Shown one piece after another: positions 28,800 through 38,682 of a DNA stretch of 64,000 nucleotides (position 1 is its first letter; each line of letters starts with the position of its first letter). The translations under genes and the position numbers were made by a program. Below the pieces are notes generated by a model that was not told the origin of the DNA, did no database searches, and saw nothing but the letters and a program-made list of their open reading frames with translations. The stretch is from Duncaniella sp. (lineage in GTDB: Bacteria > Bacteroidota > Bacteroidia > Bacteroidales > Muribaculaceae): NCBI GenBank assembly GCA_029056055.1, contig JAIDCC010000096.1:23971-87970 (forward strand), read 5' to 3'.

Positions 28800-30113
28800 A
28801 TGACCAATCTTCGATTGCTCGGAGGGGTGCTGACGGCATTTCTCGCGAGCTGCGGAGTGTGTGCCCACGCGCAGTCTGTCATCACGCTCGAGCAAATTTT
28901 TGCCACGGCGGAGACAAACAGCAGGCAACTCCGCCCATCTCTCACGGCCATTTCGGAGGCCGAACAGGAAGTCAACGTGGCGCGCGCCGAACGTCTGCCC
29001 GACATCAATGCTTCGCTCTCGCTAAGTTACATCGGCGACGGATTTACAACGAAACGCAATTTCGGCGACTATCAGAAAGCTCCAATCCCCCACTTCGGCA
29101 ACGGCCTGTCAGTGGGCATCACGCAGCCGCTCTACACCGGAGGCGCCATCACGAGCTCCATTGACCTGGCCGAACTCAAACTGACAGCCGCACGCTACGC
29201 CAACGACTTTCAGCGCGACAACATCCGTTTTCAACTCGCCGGCTACTATCTCGACATCTACAAGTATGCCAATCTCCGCTCCGTCGTCGACAGCAACCTC
29301 GCAGCCGCCCGGAAAGTGCTCGGCGAGATGCGCGCCCGCTACGACCAGGGCACCGCGCTGCTCAACGACATCACTCGCTACGAACTGCTCGTCAGCAACC
29401 TCGAGCTTCAACTGATACAGATTGACAACACCCGCGCCATCCTCAACAACAACCTCGTGACCATCGGCGGCCTCACCGAAGGCACCGTCATCGAGCCTGA
29501 CACGACAATACTCGAGCGCGTGCTGCCGAAAGAAAACGCCGACTGGTGGCAGACGGAAGCGGCGGCCAATTCGCCGCGTCTCAGTCTGGCGAGGTCGGAG
29601 GTGGCCATGAGCCGCAAAGCCGAGTCGCTTGCAAAATCGGAATTGCTCCCGAAAGTGGGCGTGCAGGCCGGGTGGACCATCGACGGCCCGATTTTGGTGG
29701 AAGTTCCGCCAATCAACCGCAACCTCAGCTACTGGTATGTCGGGGTGGGCGTCAGCTACAATCTCTCGTCGCTCTACAAGGGGCGCCGCAATGTGGCCAA
29801 GAGCCGGGTGACTTCACAGAAAGCCGTCGAAAACCTTGCAGCCGCCGCCGAAGACCTTTCGATGTCTGTCTCGGCCGACCACATCAGATACCTCGAAGCC
29901 TACGAAGAACTCAAGACTCAGGAAAAGAGCGTTGAGCTCGCCGAACGCAACTACGGCATTGTCTCGACACGCTACTCAGCCGACATGGCGCTGATAACCG
30001 ACCTGCTCGACGCGGCCAACGCACGCCTCGACGCCGGGCAGCGTCTGGTCAACGCCCGCATCAATATCATCTATTATTATTACAAACTCCTTTTCACCGC
30101 AGGAAAGATATGA
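28800..30113 (+). CDS. TolC family outer membrane efflux protein
   Basis: ITLEQIFATAETNSRQLRPS, SVGITQPLYTGGAI, paired OEP-type coiled-coil repeats. Confidence 0.9.
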   Translation: MTNLRLLGGVLTAFLASCGVCAHAQSVITLEQIFATAETNSRQLRPSLTAISEAEQEVNVARAERLPDINASLSLSYIGDGFTTKRNFGDYQKAPIPHFGNGLSVGITQPLYTGGAITSSIDLAELKLTAARYANDFQRDNIRFQLAGYYLDIYKYANLRSVVDSNLAAARKVLGEMRARYDQGTALLNDITRYELLVSNLELQLIQIDNTRAILNNNLVTIGGLTEGTVIEPDTTILERVLPKENADWWQTEAAANSPRLSLARSEVAMSRKAESLAKSELLPKVGVQAGWTIDGPILVEVPPINRNLSYWYVGVGVSYNLSSLYKGRRNVAKSRVTSQKAVENLAAAAEDLSMSVSADHIRYLEAYEELKTQEKSVELAERNYGIVSTRYSADMALITDLLDAANARLDAGQRLVNARINIIYYYYKLLFTAGKI

Positions 30114-31144
30114 CACACCGCAGCAAAAAAATCCTATCATATATCATCTCGGCAGCCGTCATAGCAGCCGCCGCCTACTGGACAGCCTCACGCTTTCTCC
30201 ACCTCGGCAACGTCGAATTTACCGACAACGCCCAAATCAGACAACAGATAGTGCCGGTCAACACCCGCGTGCAAGGCTACATCAAGGAAATACGTTTCAG
30301 CGAGTACGAGCCTGTCAGAAAGGGCGACACTCTCGTGATAATCGACGATGCCGACATGCGCCTCAACGTGGCCCGCGCCCGCGCCGACTATCAGAACGCC
30401 CTTGCCGGGCTGGATGTCGCCGGCAGTGCTGTGGCCTCGGCCAACGCCGACGTGGCCGTCAGCGAGACCTCCATCACAGAAGCCAAAGTGCTGATGGACT
30501 TGGCCGCCACCGACCTTGCCCGCTACGAAAAGCTGTTGCAGCAGGAGGCCGTGACACGCCAGCAGTATGACGGAGCCAAGACCGACTACGAAGCCAAGAA
30601 AGCCCGCTACGAAATGCTTTCGCGCAGACGCTCGGCAGCATCTACCGTCGTTGACATCAACCGCAGGAAAATCTCTCAGTCGGAAGCGGGCATAGAGCTT
30701 GCCAAGGCGTTGCTCGAAACCGCCGAACTCAATCTGTCATACACGGTCATCACCGCACCCTGCGACGGCTACACCTCACGAAAAGAGATTCAGGCGGGGC
30801 AGCTCGTTCAGCCGGGACAGACGCTGCTCGACATTGTCGACTCGGCCGAAATCTGGGTCGACGCCAACTACAAGGAAACCCAACTGCGCCACATCGAACC
30901 GGGCAGCAAGGTCAGGATTGAAGTCGACGCCGTGCCCGGCAAGGTATTCGAAGGTGTGGTAAAGGCAATTTCCACCGCCACCGGAGCCTCGCTCTCGCTG
31001 CTGCCTCAGGACAATTCGGCGGGCAACTTCGTCAAGGTGCGTCAGCGCGTGCCCGTCAGGATAGATTTCACCCCCGACAGTTCGCCCGAGGAAATGGCGC
31101 GTCTGCGCGCGGGAATGAATGTGGAATGTAGCATAGAATACTGA
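30110..31144 (+). CDS. HlyD/EmrA family periplasmic adaptor
   Basis: FTDNAQIRQQIVPVNTRVQGYIKEIRFSEYEPVRKGDTLVIID, ELNLSYTVITAPCDGYTSRKEIQAGQLVQPGQTLLDIV. Confidence 0.92.
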   Translation: MTHRSKKILSYIISAAVIAAAAYWTASRFLHLGNVEFTDNAQIRQQIVPVNTRVQGYIKEIRFSEYEPVRKGDTLVIIDDADMRLNVARARADYQNALAGLDVAGSAVASANADVAVSETSITEAKVLMDLAATDLARYEKLLQQEAVTRQQYDGAKTDYEAKKARYEMLSRRRSAASTVVDINRRKISQSEAGIELAKALLETAELNLSYTVITAPCDGYTSRKEIQAGQLVQPGQTLLDIVDSAEIWVDANYKETQLRHIEPGSKVRIEVDAVPGKVFEGVVKAISTATGASLSLLPQDNSAGNFVKVRQRVPVRIDFTPDSSPEEMARLRAGMNVECSIEY

Positions 31145-32760
31145 TGGGCGATTTCCACACTTCCCAAGGGCCCTTCGACATTCCCGATGTCAGAGACATA
31201 ATCCCGCGGCGGCTCAAACCGTGGCTCTTCATTTTCCTGGTGCTGATTGTGCAATTCTCGGGTGGTCTCTACCTCGCCTCGGTCACCGACATGGTGGGCA
31301 CCACCGCACTCATGCAGGAAGACATCCTCATGGCCGGCTACGCCTCGCTCATCGGTCTGGCCACGAATTTCGCCGTAATGTTCCGCATCAAGTTCAGGTT
31401 TTCGACACGCACGCAGTTGCTCGCCGCCGGAGCCGTGCTGATGGCGGCCAACTTCATCTGCGCCCATACCACGAACGTCCCGGTCCTCGTCGGCACCTGC
31501 TTCGTGGCGGGATGGTTCAGGATGCAGGCCACCCTGGCGTGCAACTCCACAATCCAACTGTGGCTCAGCCCGGTGAGAGACATGGCCATCTTCTTCTGCT
31601 ACGTCTACATCATCGTCGACAGCGTGATACAGCTCAGCGGCATCGCCGCCATCTACACCTCATTCCACATGCAATGGGAATACATGCACTGGATAATGAT
31701 AGGAATGCTGGCCGTGATGATGCTTCTCGTGACACTGCTTCTGAAACCCGTGCGCGGGCCGATGTTCATCCCCCTCCTCGGCATAGACTGGCTCGGGGGT
31801 GCGCTTTGGGCTCTGTTCATGATGTGTTTCACATTCGTGTGTGTCTACGGCAACTTCTACGACTGGTGGGATTCGGCCGAAATCACCGGAGCCACGGTAA
31901 TCGGGCTTCTTTGCGCCGCCATCAATCTGTGGCGAGCCACGTTCCTCCACCATCCCTACATCAGTTTCCGCGCCATGCGCAACAGAAACGTCATCCGCGC
32001 CACGTTGGTCTACCTGGTGTTTTTCACGCTTCTGGCCACCGAACATGTCTTCGAACACAGCTATGCGGCCGCCATTCTCGGATTTGACGAGACAAACCTC
32101 ATCGACCTCAACTGGTATGTCTTCGCAGGCATCATCGCAGGGTGCGCGTTCACCTATCTCACCTTTGCCCTGCGCAAATGGCGTTACAAGACAATGACGG
32201 CCATAGGGTTTGCGCTCGCAGCCCTCTACCTGGCCTACTTCTACTTCTTCATCGACTACGGCGTAGAGAAGGAAATGCTCTTCGTGCCGTTGTTCAGCCG
32301 CGGGGCGGCCTCGGTCATCATCTCGATTGTGTTTCTCACCTCAATTGTGCAGAGCGGACTCCCCTTTCAGGTGTTTCCGCAGGCCCTCACCATCAACGGC
32401 TTCACCGGAGCCGTGATGGGCGCCACCCTCGGGCCGGCGGTGATAGGCGAACTGCTGCGTCACACCGTGGCAAAGAACGCCGCACTGCTCGGAAGCGTCA
32501 TGACCGACGTCAATCCCGCCGCCGCCGTGCGGATGCCTTTCGGAGAGTTGTATGGCATGGTGCAGATGCAGGCTCTCGTGGTGTCGATGAAGGAAATCTA
32601 CGGGTGGCTTCTCATGGGAGCTTTGGCGTCGCTTTTGGTGATTATCGCAAGCTACAGTGCGGTCAGACCATTCGCCATCTTCCCCAAATGGAGCACCGTC
32701 AGAAGGCTCTTCCGACACACCGTCAGGGCGGAATTGAGGGCAAATCACACTGAAAAGTAA
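31144..32760 (+). CDS. MFS transporter (EmrB/DHA2-like)
   Basis: ~14 hydrophobic segments; operon position after TolC and HlyD. Confidence 0.8.
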   Translation: MGDFHTSQGPFDIPDVRDIIPRRLKPWLFIFLVLIVQFSGGLYLASVTDMVGTTALMQEDILMAGYASLIGLATNFAVMFRIKFRFSTRTQLLAAGAVLMAANFICAHTTNVPVLVGTCFVAGWFRMQATLACNSTIQLWLSPVRDMAIFFCYVYIIVDSVIQLSGIAAIYTSFHMQWEYMHWIMIGMLAVMMLLVTLLLKPVRGPMFIPLLGIDWLGGALWALFMMCFTFVCVYGNFYDWWDSAEITGATVIGLLCAAINLWRATFLHHPYISFRAMRNRNVIRATLVYLVFFTLLATEHVFEHSYAAAILGFDETNLIDLNWYVFAGIIAGCAFTYLTFALRKWRYKTMTAIGFALAALYLAYFYFFIDYGVEKEMLFVPLFSRGAASVIISIVFLTSIVQSGLPFQVFPQALTINGFTGAVMGATLGPAVIGELLRHTVAKNAALLGSVMTDVNPAAAVRMPFGELYGMVQMQALVVSMKEIYGWLLMGALASLLVIIASYSAVRPFAIFPKWSTVRRLFRHTVRAELRANHTEK

Positions 32761-32880
32761 CAATTTATCCCAAAATCAGAGATTGAGAACAAAAAAATCT
32801 TTAAATTTCTAAGGTAGATTAAAGTTTTTTGTGTAATTTTGTACACTGTTTGAAAACAACCTTTAAATCAATTCCCCATA

Positions 32881-33351
32881 ATGTCACGTCAACACCTTGA
32901 TAATCTCGATCTGAAGATCCTTGAGATGCTGAGCAGCAATGCACGCAAGCCCTTCCTCGAAATAGCCCGTGAAACGGGTGTGTCAGGCGCGGCCATCCAT
33001 CAGCGCATCCAGAAACTCACCGCCAGCGGCGTAATCGAAGGCTTCGAGACCATCCTCGACCCCTCGACCATGGGCTTCGAGACCTGCGCCTACATCGGCA
33101 TCATCCTCAACGATCCCACCAAGTTCAACGAAGTTGTAGCCCGACTCGAAGAAATCCCCGAAGTGGTGGAATGCCACTTCACCACCGGTGCATACGACAT
33201 CTTCGCCAAAATCTATGCGTCGAACAACAAGCACCTGCTCGACGTGATACACAACCGTCTCAGCCTCGGCATCGGTCGCACCGAGACCCTCATCTCTTTT
33301 AAAGAGGTGTTCAAGCGCCCCATGCCTATCGGCACGAAGAAGAATGACTGA
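32881..33351 (+). CDS. Lrp/AsnC family transcriptional regulator
   Basis: LDNLDLKILEMLSSNARKPFLEIARETGVSGAAIHQRIQKLTASGVI and AsnC ligand domain. Confidence 0.93.
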   Translation: MSRQHLDNLDLKILEMLSSNARKPFLEIARETGVSGAAIHQRIQKLTASGVIEGFETILDPSTMGFETCAYIGIILNDPTKFNEVVARLEEIPEVVECHFTTGAYDIFAKIYASNNKHLLDVIHNRLSLGIGRTETLISFKEVFKRPMPIGTKKND

Positions 33352-33562
33352 TGTGTCTGCCGGCCGCTGAAACGGCCCGCCTCATCGTCGACATCCCCAT
33401 TCAACCGACCAACGCAAACGGCGGAGACCGGTCGGCTGCTCTCACCGCCCGTGAGAGACCCGGCCGGTTTCCACCCCTCTTTGCCTGTGTGCCTCCTGAA
33501 ACGACGGCACCGCCCCTCCCCCCTGACTCCTCCTCAACCCATACAGACCTTAGAAAACATCT

Positions 33563-34891
33563 ATGACCCCGCGCAAGCGCACAGCAATCTATCACACTTT
33601 CGGATGCAAACTCAACTTTGCCGAGACCTCTACGATAGCCCGACGGCTTGAGGAAGAGGCCGACATAGTGCGCGCAGCCGGAGGCGAGGTGCCCGACTAC
33701 GTGGTCATCAATTCGTGTTCGGTCACCGAAGTGGCCGACAAGAAGTGCCGTCAGGCCATCCGCAGTTTCGCCCGCAACTATCCCGAAGCCCGCATCGTGG
33801 TGACGGGATGCTACGCCCAACTCAAGCCCGACGAGGTGAAAGCACTCCCGGGCGTGGCCATCGTGGCCGGAGCCGACCGCAAGGGCGAGATTGCCCGCTA
33901 CATCCTCGACCTCGAAAAAGCCGCGTCGGAACAGGCCGTAGCCTATCACACCCCCACCAAAGCCATACGCGCCTTTACGCCTTCATGCTCGCGCGGCGAC
34001 CGCACGCGCCACTTCCTGAAGGTGCAGGACGGGTGTGACTATTTCTGCACCTATTGCACCATTCCCATGGCCCGCGGACGCTCCCGCTCAGCCTCGATAG
34101 CCGACTGTGTGGCCGAAGCCCGCAAGGTGGCTGCCGAAGGGGGCCGCGAGATAGTGCTGACCGGCGTCAATGTGGGGGATTTCGGCAAAGGCTCGGAAGA
34201 GACCTTTCTCGACCTCTGCCGCGAGCTCGACAAAGTGGAAGGCATCAGCCGCTACCGCATTTCGAGCATCGAGCCAAACCTGCTCACCGACGAAACGATA
34301 GAATTCGTAGCCCGCTCGCGCGCCTTCATGCCCCACTTCCACATTCCGCTCCAGAGCGGCAGCGACGAAGTGCTCCGCCTGATGCGCCGAAAGTATGACA
34401 CGGCGCTGTTTGCACGGAAAGTAGCCACGATACGCCGCCTTCTGCCGGACGCGTTCATCGGCGTCGACCTCATCGTGGGCGCACGCGGCGAGACCGACGA
34501 ACTGTTTGAAGAATCGCTGCGGTTTGTCGAGAGTCTCGACATCTCGCGCCTGCACGTATTCACCTATTCCGAACGCCCCGGCACGAAAGCGCTCGAAATA
34601 GCCCACGTCGTGAGTCAGGAGGAGAAACACCGCCGCACGCGACGCATGATTGAGCTGTCAGACCGCAAACTGCGCGACTTCACCGCCCGCTTCGAGGGAA
34701 CGGTGCGCCCCGTCCTCATCGAACACCTTCGAGCCGACGGCACTTCGGAGGGTCTCACCGACAACTATCTGCGAGTGCGTCTCGACGCGCCCGCCCCCGA
34801 GCTGGCCAACTGCATTCGCCCCGTGAAGTTGCTCACCCCCATCGACGTCGAAATCTCGAACGCACGCCTCGCCTCAGACACTGAAAGATGA
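33563..34891 (+). CDS. mtaB: tRNA t6A37 methylthiotransferase MtaB
   Basis: TFGCKLNFAETSTIARRL, NSCSVTEVADKKCRQAIR, VQDGCDYFCTYCTIPMARGRSRS, LQSGSDEVLRLMRRKY. Confidence 0.94.
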   Translation: MTPRKRTAIYHTFGCKLNFAETSTIARRLEEEADIVRAAGGEVPDYVVINSCSVTEVADKKCRQAIRSFARNYPEARIVVTGCYAQLKPDEVKALPGVAIVAGADRKGEIARYILDLEKAASEQAVAYHTPTKAIRAFTPSCSRGDRTRHFLKVQDGCDYFCTYCTIPMARGRSRSASIADCVAEARKVAAEGGREIVLTGVNVGDFGKGSEETFLDLCRELDKVEGISRYRISSIEPNLLTDETIEFVARSRAFMPHFHIPLQSGSDEVLRLMRRKYDTALFARKVATIRRLLPDAFIGVDLIVGARGETDELFEESLRFVESLDISRLHVFTYSERPGTKALEIAHVVSQEEKHRRTRRMIELSDRKLRDFTARFEGTVRPVLIEHLRADGTSEGLTDNYLRVRLDAPAPELANCIRPVKLLTPIDVEISNARLASDTER

Positions 34892-35892
34892 AAAAGAAGG
34901 TAGCCGTCATCATACTCAACTGGAACGGAGCCGCGCTGCTGCGCCGTTACCTGCCTTCGGTTGTGGAACACACCCGCGCCGACATAGCCGATGTGATTGT
35001 GGCCGACAACGGGTCGACCGACGACTCGCTGCGAGTGCTCGCCGATGAGTTTCCTTCAGTAGAGACCATCCGCTTTGACGAAAACCACGGCTTTGCCGGA
35101 GGCTACAACCGTGCGCTCGCCGCCGTTGAGGGCGACTATGACTACGCCGTGTTGCTCAATTCCGACGTGCGGGTGGCCGACGACTGGCTTTCGCCACTTC
35201 TCACGTTCATGGAGGAACACCCCGAAGTGACAGCCGTGCAGCCCAAAATCATGTCAGACACCGAGCCGACGAAATTCGAGTATGCCGGAGCGGCAGGAGG
35301 CTACCTCGACCGACACGGCTACCCCTATTGCCGCGGAAGAATTTTCGACACCGTGGAGACCGACAACGGGCAGTATGACACCCCGGCCGAAATCCACTGG
35401 GCCTCGGGCGCGGCGATGATGGTGCGAATTGCCGACTACCTCGCCGCCGGCGGTCTCGACGAAGAGTTTTTCGCCCATATGGAGGAAATCGACCTCTGCT
35501 GGCGACTGCGTCTGCGCGGCGGAAAAATCATGGCCGTGCCCTCGGCCAAAGTCTACCACCTCGGAGGAGGAAGTCTGCCCGTGGGCAACCCGCGCAAGAC
35601 CTACCTCAACTTCCGCAACTCGCTGCTGATGCTCCACAAAAATCTGCCTCAGAAAGTGCGCGGTGGGCTCCTCACCCGCCGCCGACTGCTCGACACGATA
35701 GCATGGGCCAGATTTCTCGTCGGAGGCCACACGGCCGATGCCAAAGCCATCCTTGACGCCCACCGTGACTTCCGCCGTATGCGCCGCCCCGTAGTCGACG
35801 CGCCCAAGCAAAATCTACTTGACGTCCCCGTCAACATCCTTTTCGACTATTACATGCGTGCGCGCCGCACGTTTGCAAGTCTGAAAAACTGA
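34888..35892 (+). CDS. Glycosyltransferase family 2
   Basis: VAVIILNWNGAALLRRYLPSV, ADNGSTDDSL, NHGFAGGYNRAL, LLNSDVRV. Confidence 0.93.
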   Translation: MKKKVAVIILNWNGAALLRRYLPSVVEHTRADIADVIVADNGSTDDSLRVLADEFPSVETIRFDENHGFAGGYNRALAAVEGDYDYAVLLNSDVRVADDWLSPLLTFMEEHPEVTAVQPKIMSDTEPTKFEYAGAAGGYLDRHGYPYCRGRIFDTVETDNGQYDTPAEIHWASGAAMMVRIADYLAAGGLDEEFFAHMEEIDLCWRLRLRGGKIMAVPSAKVYHLGGGSLPVGNPRKTYLNFRNSLLMLHKNLPQKVRGGLLTRRRLLDTIAWARFLVGGHTADAKAILDAHRDFRRMRRPVVDAPKQNLLDVPVNILFDYYMRARRTFASLKN

Positions 35893-35902
35893 ATCTCACC
35901 CA

Positions 35903-36748
35903 ATGACCAACGGATTAACCGAAAAGCAAGACAATATCGCAGTGTTTCGCTCGCTGCGCGACATATCATTCATCTCATTTCCCACACGCCTCGAACAGAT
36001 GGTGCTGTGTGTGTGTACACGCGGCCACATCTCGGCTATAGTCGACGTCGAGTCTCGTCAGCTCTCACCCTCGCAGGTGATGGTGCTCCGCCCCGGCCAC
36101 CGCATCGCCAAGTGTTTCGAGAGTGCCGATTTCGAAGGATTTTTCATAGTGGTCAGCGAGAAGAAGCTCGACCAGGTGCTACCGTCGCTCCACTACCTCA
36201 TCCCCTACAGCCTGCATTACACCGAAAATCCCATCATCGACATCACCGACGACGAGCTCGACACGCTCCGCATAGGCTACCGCGTGCTCAACCGTCACCT
36301 GAAACGCTACTCCGACCGCCCATATGCATCGATGTCGCTCGCGGCGTGCTGCGAACTGCTCTTCTACGACGTGCTCTCCATCTATGCCTCCCGTCTCAAC
36401 AAGGGAGGGCGCAAGACCCGCCGCGAGGAGCTCCTCACCGATTTCATCGCCATACTCGAAAACAATTTCCGTCGCGAACGCACCGTCAACTTCTACGCCG
36501 ACAAACTCTTCGTCACCCCCAAACACCTCTCGGCCGTGCTCAAGGAAGTGTCGGGCAAGACCACGGGAGAATGGATTGACTCGCGCGTAATCCTCGAAGC
36601 CAAGCTCATGCTCCGTTCGTCGGGCATCAATATTCAGGAAATCAGCGCACAGCTCAATTTTGCCAACCAGTCGTTTTTCGGGAAGTACTTCAAACACCTC
36701 ACCGGCATGTCGCCGCGACAGTATCGCGCCTCGCTGCCCGACCTGTAA
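35903..36748 (+). CDS. AraC family transcriptional regulator
   Basis: C-terminal FYADKLFVTPKHLSAVLKEVSGKTTGEWIDSRVILEAKLMLRSSGINIQEISAQLNFANQSFFGKYFKHLTGMSPRQYR. Confidence 0.93.
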   Translation: MTNGLTEKQDNIAVFRSLRDISFISFPTRLEQMVLCVCTRGHISAIVDVESRQLSPSQVMVLRPGHRIAKCFESADFEGFFIVVSEKKLDQVLPSLHYLIPYSLHYTENPIIDITDDELDTLRIGYRVLNRHLKRYSDRPYASMSLAACCELLFYDVLSIYASRLNKGGRKTRREELLTDFIAILENNFRRERTVNFYADKLFVTPKHLSAVLKEVSGKTTGEWIDSRVILEAKLMLRSSGINIQEISAQLNFANQSFFGKYFKHLTGMSPRQYRASLPDL

Positions 36749-36784
36749 TCCTGCCGAAACCTCATCAACGCACTCCAAACACCA

Positions 36785-37606
36785 ATGCACCGCTCTCTCC
36801 TCACCACCCTCATCGCTATAGCCGCCGCGCTCGGATGCGCCGGGCAAACGCGCCTCGACTATGCCGCCGACGCCGACAAAGCCATGGCCGAAAGCCGCTG
36901 GGCCGACGCCGAAACGGCCCTGCTCGCCGCCCTCCACTCCGAGCCGGCAAATCCGACAAACGTCATGCTCGTCAGCAACCTCGGCATGGCGCAATTCTAT
37001 CAAGGCAAAGACGAGGAAGCCCTGGCCAACCTGACCGATGCCGTCAACATCTCGCCGCGCTCGGTGAGCATACGCGAAAACCGCGCGCAGGTGCTCACGT
37101 CGCTCGGACGCTTCGAGGAAGCCGACGCCGACTACCTCACCCTCCTCGCCGCCGACTCCACCCTCTACGAGCCGCGTTTCTATCACGCCATGCTCGCTCT
37201 GCGCACAGGTCAACCCGAGACAGCCCGCACTGAGATAGAACGGCTCGAAACCATGGCGCCCGACCGCGACGAGACGCGCATAGCCCGCGCCACCTACTGC
37301 GTGAGTCTCGGCGACTACGCCGCGGCCATTCCGCTCTACACGCGCATCATCGAAAACCGCCCGGAAGCCGAGTACTACGGCCAACGCGCATTCTGCCGCT
37401 TGATGACCCAAGACCTCCACGGCGCGTCGGAGGACATAGGCGAGGCCATCACACTCGACCCCACCGACCCCGACCTCTATCTCTACCGGGCCGTGTTGCG
37501 CAAGCTGCAATACCGCCCCGTGGATGCCGACGAAGATGCGCGCCGCGCCATTGCCCACGGCATCGACCCCAAGCGCGCCGCCCCGCTGCTTCTGAACAGT
37601 AAGTAA
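36785..37606 (+). CDS. Secreted tetratricopeptide-repeat protein
   Basis: Signal peptide plus TPR-like repeats (AESRWADAETALLAALHSEPANP, YQGKDEEALANLTDAVNISPRS). Confidence 0.8.
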   Translation: MHRSLLTTLIAIAAALGCAGQTRLDYAADADKAMAESRWADAETALLAALHSEPANPTNVMLVSNLGMAQFYQGKDEEALANLTDAVNISPRSVSIRENRAQVLTSLGRFEEADADYLTLLAADSTLYEPRFYHAMLALRTGQPETARTEIERLETMAPDRDETRIARATYCVSLGDYAAAIPLYTRIIENRPEAEYYGQRAFCRLMTQDLHGASEDIGEAITLDPTDPDLYLYRAVLRKLQYRPVDADEDARRAIAHGIDPKRAAPLLLNSK

Positions 37607-37649
37607 TCAGGAATTGTTCTTTCTTAAAAAGAAAACGTAGAAAAAACTA

Positions 37650-38591
37650 ATGAAAGGCATCGTAATAAAAAACACCGGCAGCTCGTATCTGGTGCGCACC
37701 GAAGAGGGGAGCGTGGCCGATTGCAAGGTCAAGGGACACTTCCGCCTGAAAGGACTGCGCACCACCAACCCCGTGGCTGTAGGCGACGAAGTGACAATCA
37801 CCACCGACCCATCGGCCGAAAAATCATATATCACCGACATCACCCCGCGGCGCAACTATATCATACGTCGTTCGAGCAACCTCTCGAAACAGGCTCACAT
37901 CCTTGCGGCAAACCTCGACGCGGTGTGCCTGGTGGTGACGCTCTTCCACCCCACCACCTCGACCACGTTTATCGACCGCTTCCTCGCCACAGCCGAGGCC
38001 TACCAAATCCCCGCCATTATCGTAATCAACAAAACCGACCTTCTGGCCGACGACCCGGAGGCCATGGAGTATCTCGAGGGCATCACCCGGCTCTATGAAA
38101 GCATCGGCTACATGGTGGTGCACGTCTCGGGCAAAACGGGCGAAGGCATCCCCGCGCTGCGCGACCTGCTTGACGGAAAGACCACACTTTTCTCAGGCAA
38201 TTCGGGAGTAGGAAAGTCGACGCTCATCAACCGCCTCATCCCCGACGCCAATCTCGCCACCGCCGCCATCTCAGACATCCATGACACGGGCATGCACACC
38301 ACCACGTTCTCAGAAATGTTCCGTCTGCCCGACATGCCCCACCCCTCCTACATCATCGACACCCCCGGAGTGAAGGGCTTCGGCACGATAGAATTCGACC
38401 GTCACGAGGTGGGACACTTCTTCCCCGAGATTTTCCGCGCGTCGGCCGACTGCCGTTTCGGCGACTGCACCCACACCGGCGAGCCTGGCTGCGCAGTGCG
38501 CGAGGCCGTCGAAAACCACTACATTTCGGAAAGCCGATATGCGTCATATCTCTCCATACTCGGCGATGACGACGGCGAAAAATACCGCTGA
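37650..38591 (+). CDS. rsgA: Ribosome small subunit-dependent GTPase A
   Basis: Circularly permuted GTPase: INKTDLL, FSGNSGVGKSTLINRL, IDTPGVKGFG; C-terminal zinc motif CRFGDCTHTGEPGCAV. Confidence 0.95.
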   Translation: MKGIVIKNTGSSYLVRTEEGSVADCKVKGHFRLKGLRTTNPVAVGDEVTITTDPSAEKSYITDITPRRNYIIRRSSNLSKQAHILAANLDAVCLVVTLFHPTTSTTFIDRFLATAEAYQIPAIIVINKTDLLADDPEAMEYLEGITRLYESIGYMVVHVSGKTGEGIPALRDLLDGKTTLFSGNSGVGKSTLINRLIPDANLATAAISDIHDTGMHTTTFSEMFRLPDMPHPSYIIDTPGVKGFGTIEFDRHEVGHFFPEIFRASADCRFGDCTHTGEPGCAVREAVENHYISESRYASYLSILGDDDGEKYR

Positions 38592-38612
38592 ACGCCGAAC
38601 TGATAGAAACAC

Positions 38613-38648
38613 AGGGCCGTAGATGTCGATTTTGACATCTACGGCCCT
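38613..38648. terminator. Perfect 15-bp-stem hairpin between convergent genes
   Basis: AGGGCCGTAGATGTC-GATTTT-GACATCTACGGCCCT between rsgA (+) and GH43 (-). Confidence 0.75.
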
Positions 38649-38682
38649 ATTCGTTTGGCAGCCCCGTGCAGGGGGCGTCGGA

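Noticed and set aside
36179-37558. 459-aa minus-strand ORF antisense to the AraC and TPR genes
   Set aside because: Spans two genes with strong homology motifs on the plus strand; composition typical of shadow ORFs.
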